Position numbers and translations under genes: made by a program | Notes under the pieces: model-generated | The model's input: only the letters and a program-made list of their open reading frames with translations | What the model was told of the DNA's origin: nothing | The model's database searches: none | Shown: positions 1 through 9,072 of the stretch, piece by piece | How positions within the stretch are numbered: position 1 is the first letter of the stretch | Layout of the letters: the number at the start of each line of letters is the position of its first letter | DNA from: Neisseria zoodegmatis | GTDB lineage: Bacteria; Pseudomonadota; Gammaproteobacteria; Burkholderiales; Neisseriaceae | Assembly (NCBI RefSeq): GCF_900187305.1 | Contig: NZ_LT906434.1 | Span: 1,426,001 to 1,490,000 of the forward strand | Reading direction: 5' to 3' | DNA length: 64,000 nt

Positions 1-92
1 AGTCACAAGATACTTATATAGCACAAGAAGTTGAGGATCAGGCAATTAATTCATTAAAGCGATATCAAGCAGAAATCATGTCAGAGAGGTAG
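1..92 (+). CDS. C-terminal end of an upstream gene, probably another recombinase (partial)
   Basis: An open frame enters from the left edge and stops with TAG at 90-92, leaving about 29 codons (ending QAEIMSER). The next gene begins five bases later with a GTG, so the two are almost certainly co-transcribed. In tripartite recombinase modules such as Tn554 (TnpA, TnpB, TnpC) the first gene encodes a tyrosine recombinase, and this tail would fit one. That is inference: no catalytic residue lies inside the window. Confidence 0.5.
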   Translation, partial: SQDTYIAQEVEDQAINSLKRYQAEIMSER

Positions 93-97
93 CCTTA

Positions 98-1663
98 GTG
101 AACACAAGATTATTGAAAGCACAGACTGCCAGGCAATTTGAGCCTGAGATAGAGAAATTAATTACTCGAGAAGGAAAGGAAGTTGATATATCTGGTGATA
201 TTTGGAGGTTGCCATATTCTGTAAGAGATCATTCAACTCTGGATTTTAAAAAGATAATTAATCTAGACATAAGAGAAGCACTCAAAAACCATGTTATTGA
301 CCGACTTAAGCGAATATCTACCCATGCAGGTCACGCAGTGTATCAGGATGTTTGGAGAGAGGTGCTGAGACATTGGGAGGGTCCGTTAGATAAAGTTTAT
401 ACAGAGTCATATTTAATAAGTTTATTTGAATCAGCTATTAGTCGCGCCCGTTCACGAAAAAGATTATGGGCAATGTATAGGCCGATTCAGTGGTATATTT
501 GGAGTGCGGACAACAACCCGGAATGTGGATTTTCTGGAATTTATGCTCAAGAGCTTGAATCTTTAGAGTTGCCAGGTAACCCTAAAGGCGAAGCTGTGCG
601 GATGGAGGATCCCGAAAGTGGTCCTTTGCATAAATCTCTTGAGTTACCCCTCTTAATAAATGCACTTAAATCGGATGAGGGCCAGTCATTAGAGCATTTA
701 CAGCAAAGGGTTGTAGTTGCTCTTTCTATTGCATTTGGACGTAATCCAGCTAACCTAACATTTCTACGAGAGTCTGATTTTGAACGGTTGGCACCAGGGG
801 ATAAGGATCCTTGCTACATTATTCGTATGCCAAGAATTAAAAAGCGATTTGTTAATCCACGAGATGATCTTTTGGATGAATATCTTGACCCACATTTTGG
901 AGTTTTGATTGAAAAGTTGATGGAGGTCAGTAAGTTTGTGCCGTTGAATTTTGCTGATAGAGTTTTTGTAAAGCCAGAAGAACGACCATTGCTCATTAAT
1001 AGGGATGGAAATAAAGCAGCCATTTTATCCAAAGATATAGATAACGTATTTAACCTGACAAGCAATGACATATCACGTTTACTCAGCGCGTTTGTAAAGC
1101 GTCATAATATTATTTCCCCACTTACTGGTAAATTGTTATATGTCACACCAAGGCGGTTGCGTTACACCTTGGCAACAGGTTTGGCTGCCGAAGGAATCAG
1201 TAAGCGAGAGCTGGCCAGAATACTGGACCATACCGACACCCAGCATGTGAACGTTTATTTTGAGATGGCTGGCAAAATAGTTGAGCACCTCGACAAGGCG
1301 ACGGCGAAGGAGTTCTCGAAGTACCTCAATTTCTTTAAAGGGACATTGATCGATAGTGATAAAGATGCAGTCAATGGTGAGCGACATGATAAGCATTTAA
1401 TATTTGTTGATGAGCAAAATCCCGCTGAACAGTCTGATATTGGTGTGTGCGGCGAATCCAGTGTTTGTTACCTTGATCCACCTTACTCATGTTATTTGTG
1501 TCCCAAGTTCCAACCCTATCGCCATGCTGATCATGAACATGTTTTGACATGTTTGTTGGCAGGTCGTGAAGAGCGTTTAAAAAAGTACGAGAATACGCGA
1601 TTAGGAATACAACTTGATGAGGTAATCTCAGCGGTTGTACAAGTGGCTAAACTTTGTGAGTAA
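98..1663 (+). CDS. Tyrosine recombinase/integrase with Cys-rich C-terminal tail
   Basis: The 521-residue protein is a site-specific tyrosine recombinase acting on the ends of a mobile element. Visible catalytic-core motifs are the first Arg box (GRNPANLTFLR, about residues 213-223), the second box (PRRLRYTLAT, about 351-360) and the LDHTDTQHVNVYF segment that holds the likely nucleophilic Tyr. The canonical HxxRH box is degenerate here: Arg and Tyr replace the His residues. A tail of about 90 residues has Cys-x5-Cys and CYLC clusters, suggesting zinc binding. GTG start at 98 follows an AGAGAGG ribosome binding site five bases after the upstream stop. It lies 12 bases before the next recombinase, as in the multi-recombinase modules of Tn554, RIT elements and Gamma-Mobile-Trio islands. 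Confidence 0.85.
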   Translation: MNTRLLKAQTARQFEPEIEKLITREGKEVDISGDIWRLPYSVRDHSTLDFKKIINLDIREALKNHVIDRLKRISTHAGHAVYQDVWREVLRHWEGPLDKVYTESYLISLFESAISRARSRKRLWAMYRPIQWYIWSADNNPECGFSGIYAQELESLELPGNPKGEAVRMEDPESGPLHKSLELPLLINALKSDEGQSLEHLQQRVVVALSIAFGRNPANLTFLRESDFERLAPGDKDPCYIIRMPRIKKRFVNPRDDLLDEYLDPHFGVLIEKLMEVSKFVPLNFADRVFVKPEERPLLINRDGNKAAILSKDIDNVFNLTSNDISRLLSAFVKRHNIISPLTGKLLYVTPRRLRYTLATGLAAEGISKRELARILDHTDTQHVNVYFEMAGKIVEHLDKATAKEFSKYLNFFKGTLIDSDKDAVNGERHDKHLIFVDEQNPAEQSDIGVCGESSVCYLDPPYSCYLCPKFQPYRHADHEHVLTCLLAGREERLKKYENTRLGIQLDEVISAVVQVAKLCE

Positions 1664-1675
1664 AGGAGGAGGGTA

Positions 1676-3684
1676 ATGTCTGATGCTCGTTCTAATCGCA
1701 AAGCCAAGGTAATCCCTTTCATTGATAGGTTTGAATATGATAGGAGAACAAATCTTCATGCTTTAGTTAATAAAGCAAAACTAATGAGCTTGGAAGGATT
1801 TGAGTCTATTGACTGGGATAACTCTGTGTGGCAAATCAATACTGGTCGTCTGGTTAGACTTACAGGTAAAAATTCTAAAACAGCATCATTTACTTTCTCT
1901 CTTTCCCCAAAGCTGGGTTCTGAACCATTAGATGGTTGTTGGGAGTTAGTTACAAAAGCATTGTTTATTCTTAGATACCACAGAAAATATCAATCAACGC
2001 CAAATAATCGCAATTTTATTGCTGCGTTAGGATATGTCTCATTTGCTGCTAAACAAATTGGGCAGAATTTGGCTAGGCTAACACCGGAGGCTCTAGATAA
2101 TGCGTGTGGATTAATCTCTGCACATTACAGTAGCACCACTGCCTACAATCTACATAAGCATGTTGCAGAGTTCGCTGCGCACTGCGATGCCAATGGCTTA
2201 TGTAAGAGTTTGTTGCAGTACAAATATGCCAAGATGAATAGGCCAGCAAACACAGGGGGACTCAATCATAAAAGGTTGGATGACCCCAAAGTTCTAGAGA
2301 CGAAATCGGACAAACTTGTTGAACCAGCTGTATTCCGAGTTATCGGTGAACTCTATTTGAATGTTCCGAAAAAGCATAAATACAGATTTTATGTTTTGAT
2401 GTTGACTTTGCTGGCTTGTACAGGAAGACGATTTAGTGAGATTTCACTATTACCCAATCAGCAATTGTCTTTCGATGATGACGGTAATAGCTATATCGAA
2501 TATTTTCCGAGAAAAGCAAGCCGAGGTAACGTTTTTACACCAAAACGTAAGCTGTATTTGCCGTCAGAAGTGACTCCCATTGTCAATGATGTACTTATTG
2601 AGTTGGCAGAAATGACGGTACGAGCGCGTTCAACAGCAGAAGAAATGCACAAATTTAAGGGACCAGATCTGAGGTTTTTGGCCACAATACCGGAAGATAA
2701 AAGATTATACGCGGCGGATCTAGCTCAATTAGGGATCAGTCATACTATTTTGAGTATAAACGGATGGCTCAGAAAGAAAGCTCTCGCAAGGCCAGATTAC
2801 AACGCATTAACTAAACAGGGAATTAAGCCTGCAAACCCTATTCTTTATACAGACAAAAATGGGTTAACTAAATATTGTTTTCGTGATTTCTCGGAAGCAT
2901 CTCTCTTGGCTATTCACACAGATCAATTTGGAAAAGAATACTATCTAAAAGATCTTTTATTCATTCGGCCATTAGGACTTTCCAGTGGGAGCTATGCTCA
3001 CTGGCTAGCCATAAGTTGTAGCCAGTCCATGTTCACCACATTTCTCCGCTATTTTCCTGCGCTTACTGCGGAATATGCTTCTAGCAGTATTCAGGTAGAT
3101 TTTACCAGTCATCACTTTCGTCACACGCTCAACACCCTGTTGGATGAAGGTGGACTAAGTGATCTACTGCAAACCGAATGGTTTGGCCGAACTAACCCTA
3201 GAGATACCAAAGCTTATCAGCATACTTCTCGGGAAAAACGTGTATTAATGCTCAGAGAAGACATCAAGAAAGGTTTAGCTGGGGGGCAGTTAGCGGAGCA
3301 AATCAAAGTGGTTCCAGTAGAAATACAGGATGCCATTCTCAAAGCACGAGTTCAAGCCGTACACGATGTGGGTACGGGTATTTGCATTCACAATTTTCTC
3401 AAACACCCTGCGAGCGCCATTTGCAATGTTCGGCAGATTGCAAAGACTATGTGTGGATTAAAGATGATAAGATGCGTCTGGATGAGCAGAAGCGTCAGTA
3501 TGCCCTTACTGTATTAGCTCGCAAAAATGCAGAAAAACAGCTGGACACTAACAAGCCTAAAAAGAGCAGGGACTGGTTGTTACATAATGATAAAAAGCTC
3601 AAAACGTTGGCTGCACAATTGGCCGACAACGGGGTGGAAAACTTTGATCCCGAGCAATATTTAAATGAGGTAGAGCATGGTTAA
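1676..3684 (+). pseudogene. Second tyrosine recombinase, frameshifted near its 3' end
   Basis: Large TnpB-like recombinase. The frame from 1676 carries the Arg box (TGRRFSEISLL), the second box (HHFRHTLNT), WFGRTN and a candidate Tyr in AYQHTS, so the catalytic domain is complete. After residue about 577 the frame runs into unrelated sequence and stops at 3517. The next frame instead continues with a typical family ending: a PCERHLQCSADC Cys cluster, a Trp, then an Arg/Glu/Lys-rich helix up to the stop at 3684. The two frames join at the CCC at 3406-3408, where one missing C explains the shift. The repaired product would be about 669 residues. A sequencing error in the C run is possible, as is a real inactivating mutation. 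GGAGGAGGGTA precedes the ATG at 1676. Confidence 0.8.
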
Positions 3685-4153
3685 GCGTTTTAGACACATG
3701 TCCGATAGTGACATTAATACAATTGTTACCGACTTAGACCGTTGGGCTTTGGGCGAGCTTGGATCAAAATTAACCTGGGCTGTCTTGGAAGAACGTTTTG
3801 GTTTTAGCCGTCAGTCGCTTCAGGCTAAGCCTGAAATTAAAGCCGCTTACGATAACGCCAAACGAGCACTGTCAGGCGGTCTAGTAAAAACCAAAGAGCA
3901 GGCAACTAAGGAGGTAGAAGGGCTTCAGGTAGAAGTAAATCGTCTCAGAGCGGAATTAGAAGCCTACAAGAGGAAAGAAGAACAATGGTTACGCCGTTGG
4001 CAGCAAATCGCCTTCCATATACGGCAGAAGGGGATACAGATGGCGAGTATTGATCAAAAAGTTCCTGTAAATGCAGAGCTGCCTTCCAATACGGAAACAG
4101 TTCTAATATTACGGTCTTTTGATAAAGAAATTCCTCCTTCTGGAAGAGCATAA
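3677..4153 (+). CDS. Coiled-coil TnpC-like accessory protein of the recombinase module
   Basis: The 158-residue protein starts with an ATG that overlaps the end of the second recombinase (stop at 3682-3684), so translation is probably coupled. An N-terminal segment resembling a helix-turn-helix (about residues 25-60, LEERFGFSRQSLQ) is followed by a long heptad-rich coiled coil (about 75-120, EVEGLQVEVNRLRAELEAYK). Size, position and architecture match the small third protein of Tn554-type and related recombinase sets, which assists the two recombinases. The function is inferred from position and shape only. Confidence 0.65.
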   Translation: MVKRFRHMSDSDINTIVTDLDRWALGELGSKLTWAVLEERFGFSRQSLQAKPEIKAAYDNAKRALSGGLVKTKEQATKEVEGLQVEVNRLRAELEAYKRKEEQWLRRWQQIAFHIRQKGIQMASIDQKVPVNAELPSNTETVLILRSFDKEIPPSGRA

Positions 4154-4481
4154 TGTTAATAATCGTATTACCGGCTTTCTCAACCATTTAAATAAAGAGT
4201 ATGGTCTGAACCTAAAAGCGATAGCAGTGGTGAATAAAAGGCAGCAGCCAGGCCGACAGAAAGCCGCTATGGAACGCAAACTCATCGCGTACATGATTAA
4301 ATGCCGAGAAAAACCCAGTACCTTTAAACAGCGGATATGGCTCAAAATGGCTATGCCTTATTTTCACAAATGTGCATTAGAGAGTAGAAGCAGTATCACT
4401 CAGGTGGGAGATATGTACCGGATCGAGCAAAGTGGGGAGGTTTATAGTGTGCCGTCACTAATTCTTAATTTATCTAGCTAG
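4119..4481 (+). CDS. Small hypothetical protein downstream of the recombinase module
   Basis: A 120-codon frame overlapping the 3' end of the coiled-coil gene by 35 bases. There is no ATG near its beginning: an upstream in-frame TAA at 4104 leaves TTG at 4119 as the first plausible start. The product is basic (for example NKRQQPGRQKAAMERKL) with no domain I recognise. It could be a fourth gene of the mobile module or a remnant. Reading continues cleanly to the stop at 4481, after which the sequence becomes non-coding. Confidence 0.45.
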   Translation: MIKKFLLLEEHNVNNRITGFLNHLNKEYGLNLKAIAVVNKRQQPGRQKAAMERKLIAYMIKCREKPSTFKQRIWLKMAMPYFHKCALESRSSITQVGDMYRIEQSGEVYSVPSLILNLSS

Positions 4482-4808
4482 TTCAGATAATTCGAACAAA
4501 TTATCATGAATAGAAATTGAACTTTACTGCCATCTTCCACACATTATTTCAGACAGTCTGTGGCAAAGTAGCTCTTTCATTGTAAGAGCTCAAATTGGTC
4601 ATTTTAGTCACTGCACTGTGATTCCATTCTTCCTCCCCTCACTTTCAAACATTTTTCGACTAATCTCACACTAATGCTCGCCATAACACTTTCACTTAAT
4701 ATTATCGCTCTTGGCTTATTTTTTCTATAATGCGATAATTAAAAAACTTTTCCATTCGTGAGAATTCCAATTAAGAATTGAACTCTTAATTATTAATTTT
4801 ATATCGAA
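4482..4808. other. AT-rich intergenic stretch between recombinase module and R-M island
   Basis: No credible gene in 327 bases. A perfect TATAAT lies near 4724 with only a weak -35 candidate, a possible promoter for the nuclease-like gene at 4809. The right boundary of the mobile element may lie here, but no matching end repeat is visible because the left end is outside the window. Confidence 0.4.
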
Positions 4809-5423
4809 ATGTATAATGCATCTATTAAAATAACACAAGAAATGTTTAATGCTGCTGTAAATGAAGTAAAAAAAAGATCTCCTAATTTACGTCCACATTT
4901 TACTTTGGGTTATCTATCTGAACAGGATAGGCAAGTTATTGGTTTTTTAGGTGAGTTTGCTTGTGCTGTTTATTTTGGCGAAGATTGGAAATCTCACATT
5001 CGAAAAGATTACAGATATGCTGATAAATATGATCTAATTCTAAAAGATAAATCAAACCTTTCTAAAAAATATAAAATAGATGTAAAAACGGAAACTATAC
5101 CAACAAAAAAAATTTTATATAGAATACTTAACAAAGAAATTTGCGATGATGAACCTTATGGAAGAAGACTAATTCATAAATATCAATTTGAAAACAATCT
5201 ACATAATTATGACTGGGTTATTTTTGGTGCATTTTTAAGGCCAGCTAAAGCTCAAGGTTGGAATCCGATTGGGAAAGAATGGTATCTAATTGGAGTTATT
5301 GAAACCCCAAAAATATTAGAAAATTACAAAATTACAAAAACTTCCCCATTTGGAGTGACATACCCTGAACCCTGTGTAAATGTACGAACATCTGAATTGA
5401 AGCAACCTAACAAAAGGAGATAA
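4809..5423 (+). CDS. Putative restriction endonuclease, PD-(D/E)XK-like
   Basis: The 204-residue protein has the spacing of a PD-(D/E)XK nuclease: a Glu in GEFACAVYFGEDW (about residue 49), an Asp in DKYDLIL (about 77) and the strand KIDVKTET (about 92-99), giving a D-x-K variant of the E-x-K motif. The gene is very AT-rich, like its neighbours. It is followed two bases later by a second small gene and faces two DNA methyltransferase genes across a shared terminator, so it is most simply the nuclease of a type II-like R-M system. I do not recognise a specific family or recognition site. The ATG at 4809 has no strong ribosome binding site. Confidence 0.5.
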   Translation: MYNASIKITQEMFNAAVNEVKKRSPNLRPHFTLGYLSEQDRQVIGFLGEFACAVYFGEDWKSHIRKDYRYADKYDLILKDKSNLSKKYKIDVKTETIPTKKILYRILNKEICDDEPYGRRLIHKYQFENNLHNYDWVIFGAFLRPAKAQGWNPIGKEWYLIGVIETPKILENYKITKTSPFGVTYPEPCVNVRTSELKQPNKRR

Positions 5424-5425
5424 TT

Positions 5426-5806
5426 ATGAAAAAAAACTTTGGAAGAAATAATCAAATAAATTGTTCATGTGGCGACTATTACAAATTTATAGGATATTTA
5501 GCAAGCCATCCTGAAGATGTTAAACTTGTTTTTGAAAATAATTCTGAGCAAGGAGCTTGGGGTAATGAAGGTAGAATACAATTTACCAGTGATTTCGTCA
5601 GAAAATATTTTAAGCCACGTGGAATCAATGTAACCTCTGGAATAGGAAATATTGACTCTCGTTTAAATTGCAATGCTTTCTTCCAAGAACTTATATTATT
5701 AGGTTTTAAAGTAGGAAATAAACAAGATATTTCAACAATAAGAAGCAAAATTGACCCTGATTATATATCCGACTTTGAGGAAGGGGTTAATTTAAGTATA
5801 AATTAA
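5426..5806 (+). CDS. Small partner protein of the putative restriction endonuclease
   Basis: The 126-residue protein starts two bases after the stop of the nuclease-like gene behind a good AAAAGGAG site, so the pair is translationally coupled. It has a short N-terminal Cys pair (CSCGDYY), an acidic C-terminus and a central segment that could be a small winged-helix fold. No catalytic motif is visible. It may be a specificity or structural subunit of the nuclease or a control protein. It does not resemble the usual helix-turn-helix C proteins of R-M systems. I do not recognise the family. Confidence 0.55.
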   Translation: MKKNFGRNNQINCSCGDYYKFIGYLASHPEDVKLVFENNSEQGAWGNEGRIQFTSDFVRKYFKPRGINVTSGIGNIDSRLNCNAFFQELILLGFKVGNKQDISTIRSKIDPDYISDFEEGVNLSIN

Positions 5807-5930
5807 AATTAAATTATTAAGTGCAAATGAAACCCACAAAAATACCATTTCCACTACTTTTTTTAAGTATTAACTTACAAAATTACTATTATATTAAACC
5901 AAATATAGCCTAACTTTCTTAATCTTGAAT

Positions 5931-5978
5931 TATAAAAAGGGGGCTGTCCTAGATATCTAGGACAGCCCCCTTTTTATA
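5931..5978. terminator. Perfect 48-base palindrome, bidirectional terminator
   Basis: A perfect inverted repeat centred at 5954/5955. The 24-base arms run TATAAAAAGGGGGCTGTCCT then AGAT, with A runs on the left and T runs on the right. It lies between the two converging R-M operons and would terminate both. Confidence 0.9.
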
Positions 5979-6017
5979 AAAATCATTCTAACCATTCATT
6001 AAAACCGCAAGGTGATT

Positions 6018-7349
6018 TTATTTTTTGTCCTTATATATGCCAAACCAATAACAACTAGAGGTGTCAATATTTAAAGATCTTGTCTGATAATTTCTTGCAA
6101 CTCTATAAAATTCTCTATATTCTGATGTTGAAAAAAAGTCCATTTGTGTCTTATTAAGCGTAAACTGAAATTTAGGAATTAAAACTGCAACAGAACCATT
6201 TACAATGCAGCCTTTGGGTTTTTTCATTACTCTTGGATTGTATGTCATATTAGGTGTTAAATATACATTTTCACTATTAAGATAATTACTTACCTTGTAA
6301 GCACATAGTTTTTTCTCATTAATAAATGCGTCATAACCATCTAAATCAATGATATTACCATCATCAGTTATATTTCTTGATTTTAAAACTCTTATATCAA
6401 ACATATCTGCCTTATATAACTTTGTATTTGCATTTGTAAGTTGTCTATCTCTAAAAACATCAAACACATCAAATTTCATTTGACTATAAACCAAATCAAA
6501 TTTTTCATTTCTATAGATAACCCAATATGGTAAATTCATATCAAAAATATATTTTTTATCTTGGACAATATCTATCAATTTGGGAAAAGAAATTATTCTC
6601 ACTTTATTTGATTCATTATTAGATATAAGTAAACTCACGGTTTCTATTAAAACACCTTTAAATCCTTTTTCTCCAAAATCAATAATAACTTCCAATCTAT
6701 TTTTAATTCTCTCTCTTGTCTCAGAATATTCCGGTGTATTTAATATATTCTTAGGCATAACTAAGGATACAAAATCTGATATGCGTAAAGATTTTTCTAA
6801 GAAAAAACCTGCTAAGTTTTTATTTTTTTTACTATAACCATCAGGAAAAAACTCAATATTTGAAACACTTATCTTTGAGAATGGAGGATTACCTATAACA
6901 AGATTAACTCGACTGAACTCCATAGTCATAAAATCACCCAGTAAAAATACGATATTAAAATTATTTGGCGTGCAATCAGCATATAGTTCTTTTAATAATT
7001 TTAATACATTTGAATCAATATCAATAACAGTTAAATTAACCGTCTTGATATTTTTATACTTCTCAAACAAATAAGGTAAAAAGTTACCAGCTCCTACTGA
7101 AGGCTCGATAATATCGATTTCATCAAACCCATCGAAAGATGGTAAGTAATTCATGATTTCTTTTACAATAAAATCATTTGTATAATAGGCTGAGTTTTCT
7201 TTTCTTTTTGAATTAGATAGCTCTATTATTAAAGACAAATCAGAAAAGCTAAAATCTACTTTATTTTTTCTTATATACTCCCTAAGATTACATAATTTAT
7301 GCAACTGATTGAATTCAATAATTTCTAATGCTTCTTTATGCGTAATCAT
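6018..7349 (-). CDS. DNA N6-adenine methyltransferase (gamma class, TaqI-like)
   Basis: The 443-residue S-adenosylmethionine-dependent DNA methylase carries motif I as IIEPSVGAGNFLPYL (about residues 79-93) and the catalytic motif IV as LVIGNPPFSKIS (about 150). Motif I before motif IV with a C-terminal target-recognition region is the gamma (TaqI-like) arrangement. Its ATG overlaps the stop of the upstream cytosine methyltransferase gene (ATGA), so they form one operon. Very AT-rich and free of DUS. It would protect adenines in the recognition site of the R-M system. Confidence 0.85.
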   Translation of the reverse strand: MITHKEALEIIEFNQLHKLCNLREYIRKNKVDFSFSDLSLIIELSNSKRKENSAYYTNDFIVKEIMNYLPSFDGFDEIDIIEPSVGAGNFLPYLFEKYKNIKTVNLTVIDIDSNVLKLLKELYADCTPNNFNIVFLLGDFMTMEFSRVNLVIGNPPFSKISVSNIEFFPDGYSKKNKNLAGFFLEKSLRISDFVSLVMPKNILNTPEYSETRERIKNRLEVIIDFGEKGFKGVLIETVSLLISNNESNKVRIISFPKLIDIVQDKKYIFDMNLPYWVIYRNEKFDLVYSQMKFDVFDVFRDRQLTNANTKLYKADMFDIRVLKSRNITDDGNIIDLDGYDAFINEKKLCAYKVSNYLNSENVYLTPNMTYNPRVMKKPKGCIVNGSVAVLIPKFQFTLNKTQMDFFSTSEYREFYRVARNYQTRSLNIDTSSCYWFGIYKDKK

Positions 7350-8512
7350 AGTTTTTGTTTAATAAATTGGTTAATTTTTCGAGCCAACTGTCTGAATATC
7401 TCTGTAGGAACTGCCTCACCAATACTTTGTCTAATATTAATTTCCTCTTTTTTAGAAATTTTCAACTTTTCATCATGAGATAAATTATTTAATTCATTCA
7501 GATCCTTAGCCATCCATTTAAATGATTCTGGAATTGTCATTAACATCATTAATTCTCGAATTGAAAAAACACGGTCGTCTATAGGATGAACCGTATTTTG
7601 ACTAGCTAGCTGATCATTTCTAGTATGAATACAAGGAGCAACTTTATTATATACTTGACGAGTATATTTATCTGAGTTTTTAGCTTTATTTATAATTACT
7701 GTGCCATTAACAATTTTATGCGGTTTTTTAAAATCATCTTTATTATCAAATGCACTTTCTCCCTGCTTTAGAGAAGAAATCCAATCTCTCATTCTTTCAG
7801 GGTAAACTCTAAAACTATGATAAAAATCATTTGGATCGTACTGCCCCCATTTTAAGGGCATCATATTTCCAATAATTTCAAATAATTTTTTTTCTTCCCT
7901 ATATTCTGGATAAAGCATTTCAGGAGTAGTTAAATTCAATATATCATTACGAACACCGATAACCAAAGTACGACTTCTTGATGAGTTAGAACCATAATTT
8001 TTAAAATTAAAAATTTTATGATCTATTTTATAGAATTCGGACAATTCACTCATAATCATATCTCCAATTGGAACAATTCTATCATCATAAAAACATCCTG
8101 TTTTCCAAAATGAAGACACATTTTCTATAATAAATATTTTAGGCTTTATCTTTTTTATAAGATAAATGCTTTCATTAACTAAACTATTTCTTTCAATTTC
8201 ATTAGGTTTTTTCTTATGGTTGGCAACACTCATGCCTTGACAAGGAGGAGTTGCAACAATTACATCAACACCCTTTCCAAGATTATTCCATTTATCTACT
8301 TCTTCTAATATAGAAAACTTGACATCAGGCGCCGTAACATCTCCTAAAATATAACCACTATTAAATAAACATTTATTATTAATTTTTTGTATATTTAATC
8401 TTCTTTCTATTAATTCATTTGTTGCAATACAATCAAAATTTTCTAGTTTAAAGCCATAACATCCTACACCTGATGATGAAAAAAGACTAATATATGTAAG
8501 ATTATTATCCAT
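7346..8512 (-). CDS. DNA C5-cytosine methyltransferase
   Basis: The protein of about 388 residues has the C5-methylase motifs: motif I around YISLFSSSGVGCYGF, motif IV as ATPPCQGMS with the catalytic Cys, the ENV of motif VI, SRSRTLVIGVR for motif VIII and a C-terminal GEAVPTEIFRQLARKI for motif X. I prefer the ATG at 8512 because GGAG lies upstream of it. An in-frame ATG at 8536 has no ribosome binding site. The gene is first in a two-gene operon with the N6-adenine methyltransferase, overlapping by four bases. Having both a C5 and an N6 methylase suggests either an asymmetric recognition site or two linked specificities. Confidence 0.88.
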   Translation of the reverse strand: MDNNLTYISLFSSSGVGCYGFKLENFDCIATNELIERRLNIQKINNKCLFNSGYILGDVTAPDVKFSILEEVDKWNNLGKGVDVIVATPPCQGMSVANHKKKPNEIERNSLVNESIYLIKKIKPKIFIIENVSSFWKTGCFYDDRIVPIGDMIMSELSEFYKIDHKIFNFKNYGSNSSRSRTLVIGVRNDILNLTTPEMLYPEYREEKKLFEIIGNMMPLKWGQYDPNDFYHSFRVYPERMRDWISSLKQGESAFDNKDDFKKPHKIVNGTVIINKAKNSDKYTRQVYNKVAPCIHTRNDQLASQNTVHPIDDRVFSIRELMMLMTIPESFKWMAKDLNELNNLSHDEKLKISKKEEINIRQSIGEAVPTEIFRQLARKINQFIKQKL

Positions 8513-8678
8513 ATTAATTAAAATCTCCAGCTGCATTCATATAATTAATTCTAACCCATCCAGCCCTACCTGTGAAGGGGTCAAAAAAAATAAATTAAAG
8601 TCAATTACCATCCATAGCAAACCATAGTGATTAAAGATAACTATATTGAATCTACTTAATTTAAGTTACAATCTTCTC

Positions 8679-8895
8679 ATGATCTACTCAACAGACTTCC
8701 GCCAATTTGCCTTAGCCAAACTCGCACAAGGCATCTCTATCCGCAAAGTAGCGCGGGAACTCGGTATTAGTCCTAATACGGTACACAAATGAAAAAGGAA
8801 CACCGTACCCAAAGGTTACCCCAATGATAGAAAATCCCGTAAAATCAGCAGGCAGACACTTCTTCAAGATATGGACTAATATCCCAATGCTTATC
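8679..8895 (+). pseudogene. Fragment of an IS630-family transposase (N-terminal region)
   Basis: From the ATG at 8679 the frame encodes an N-terminal helix-turn-helix typical of IS630-family transposases (FALAKLAQGISIRKVARE, LGISPNTVHK). It is interrupted by TGA at 8790, where the family usually has a Trp codon, and by a TAA near 8877. Similarity ends soon after, about 100 bases before the IS5-type element. Only about 70 codons are left. Confidence 0.6.
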
Positions 8896-9072
8896 CTATC
8901 TTTGTTGCGGTTATATTTAATTTCGTTATTGCCCACAGTCATTCCTTTCCTGTGTATTTGAATTTACCTGCTTTACTCTTGGTTTCATGCAGTCTGAGAC
9001 CTTTGCAAAACCCTCAAAAATTCTTTAAATTCCCACTCACATCAAACTCTGGGAATTTAGAGGATTTTGTTC

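Noticed and set aside
3390..3412. Programmed -1 frameshift in the second recombinase
   Set aside because: There is no X XXY YYZ slippery heptamer at the joint and the alternative frame has no stem directly downstream. A simple base loss is more likely.
3382..3684. Independent 100-codon gene starting at TTG 3382
   Set aside because: Its sequence is the natural continuation of the recombinase across a one-base shift, and no start site or ribosome binding site supports a separate gene.
4809..5806. Toxin-antitoxin interpretation of the 204- and 126-residue pair
   Set aside because: The D-x-K nuclease-like motif and facing methylase genes favour an R-M system. No antitoxin-like DNA-binding domain was seen.
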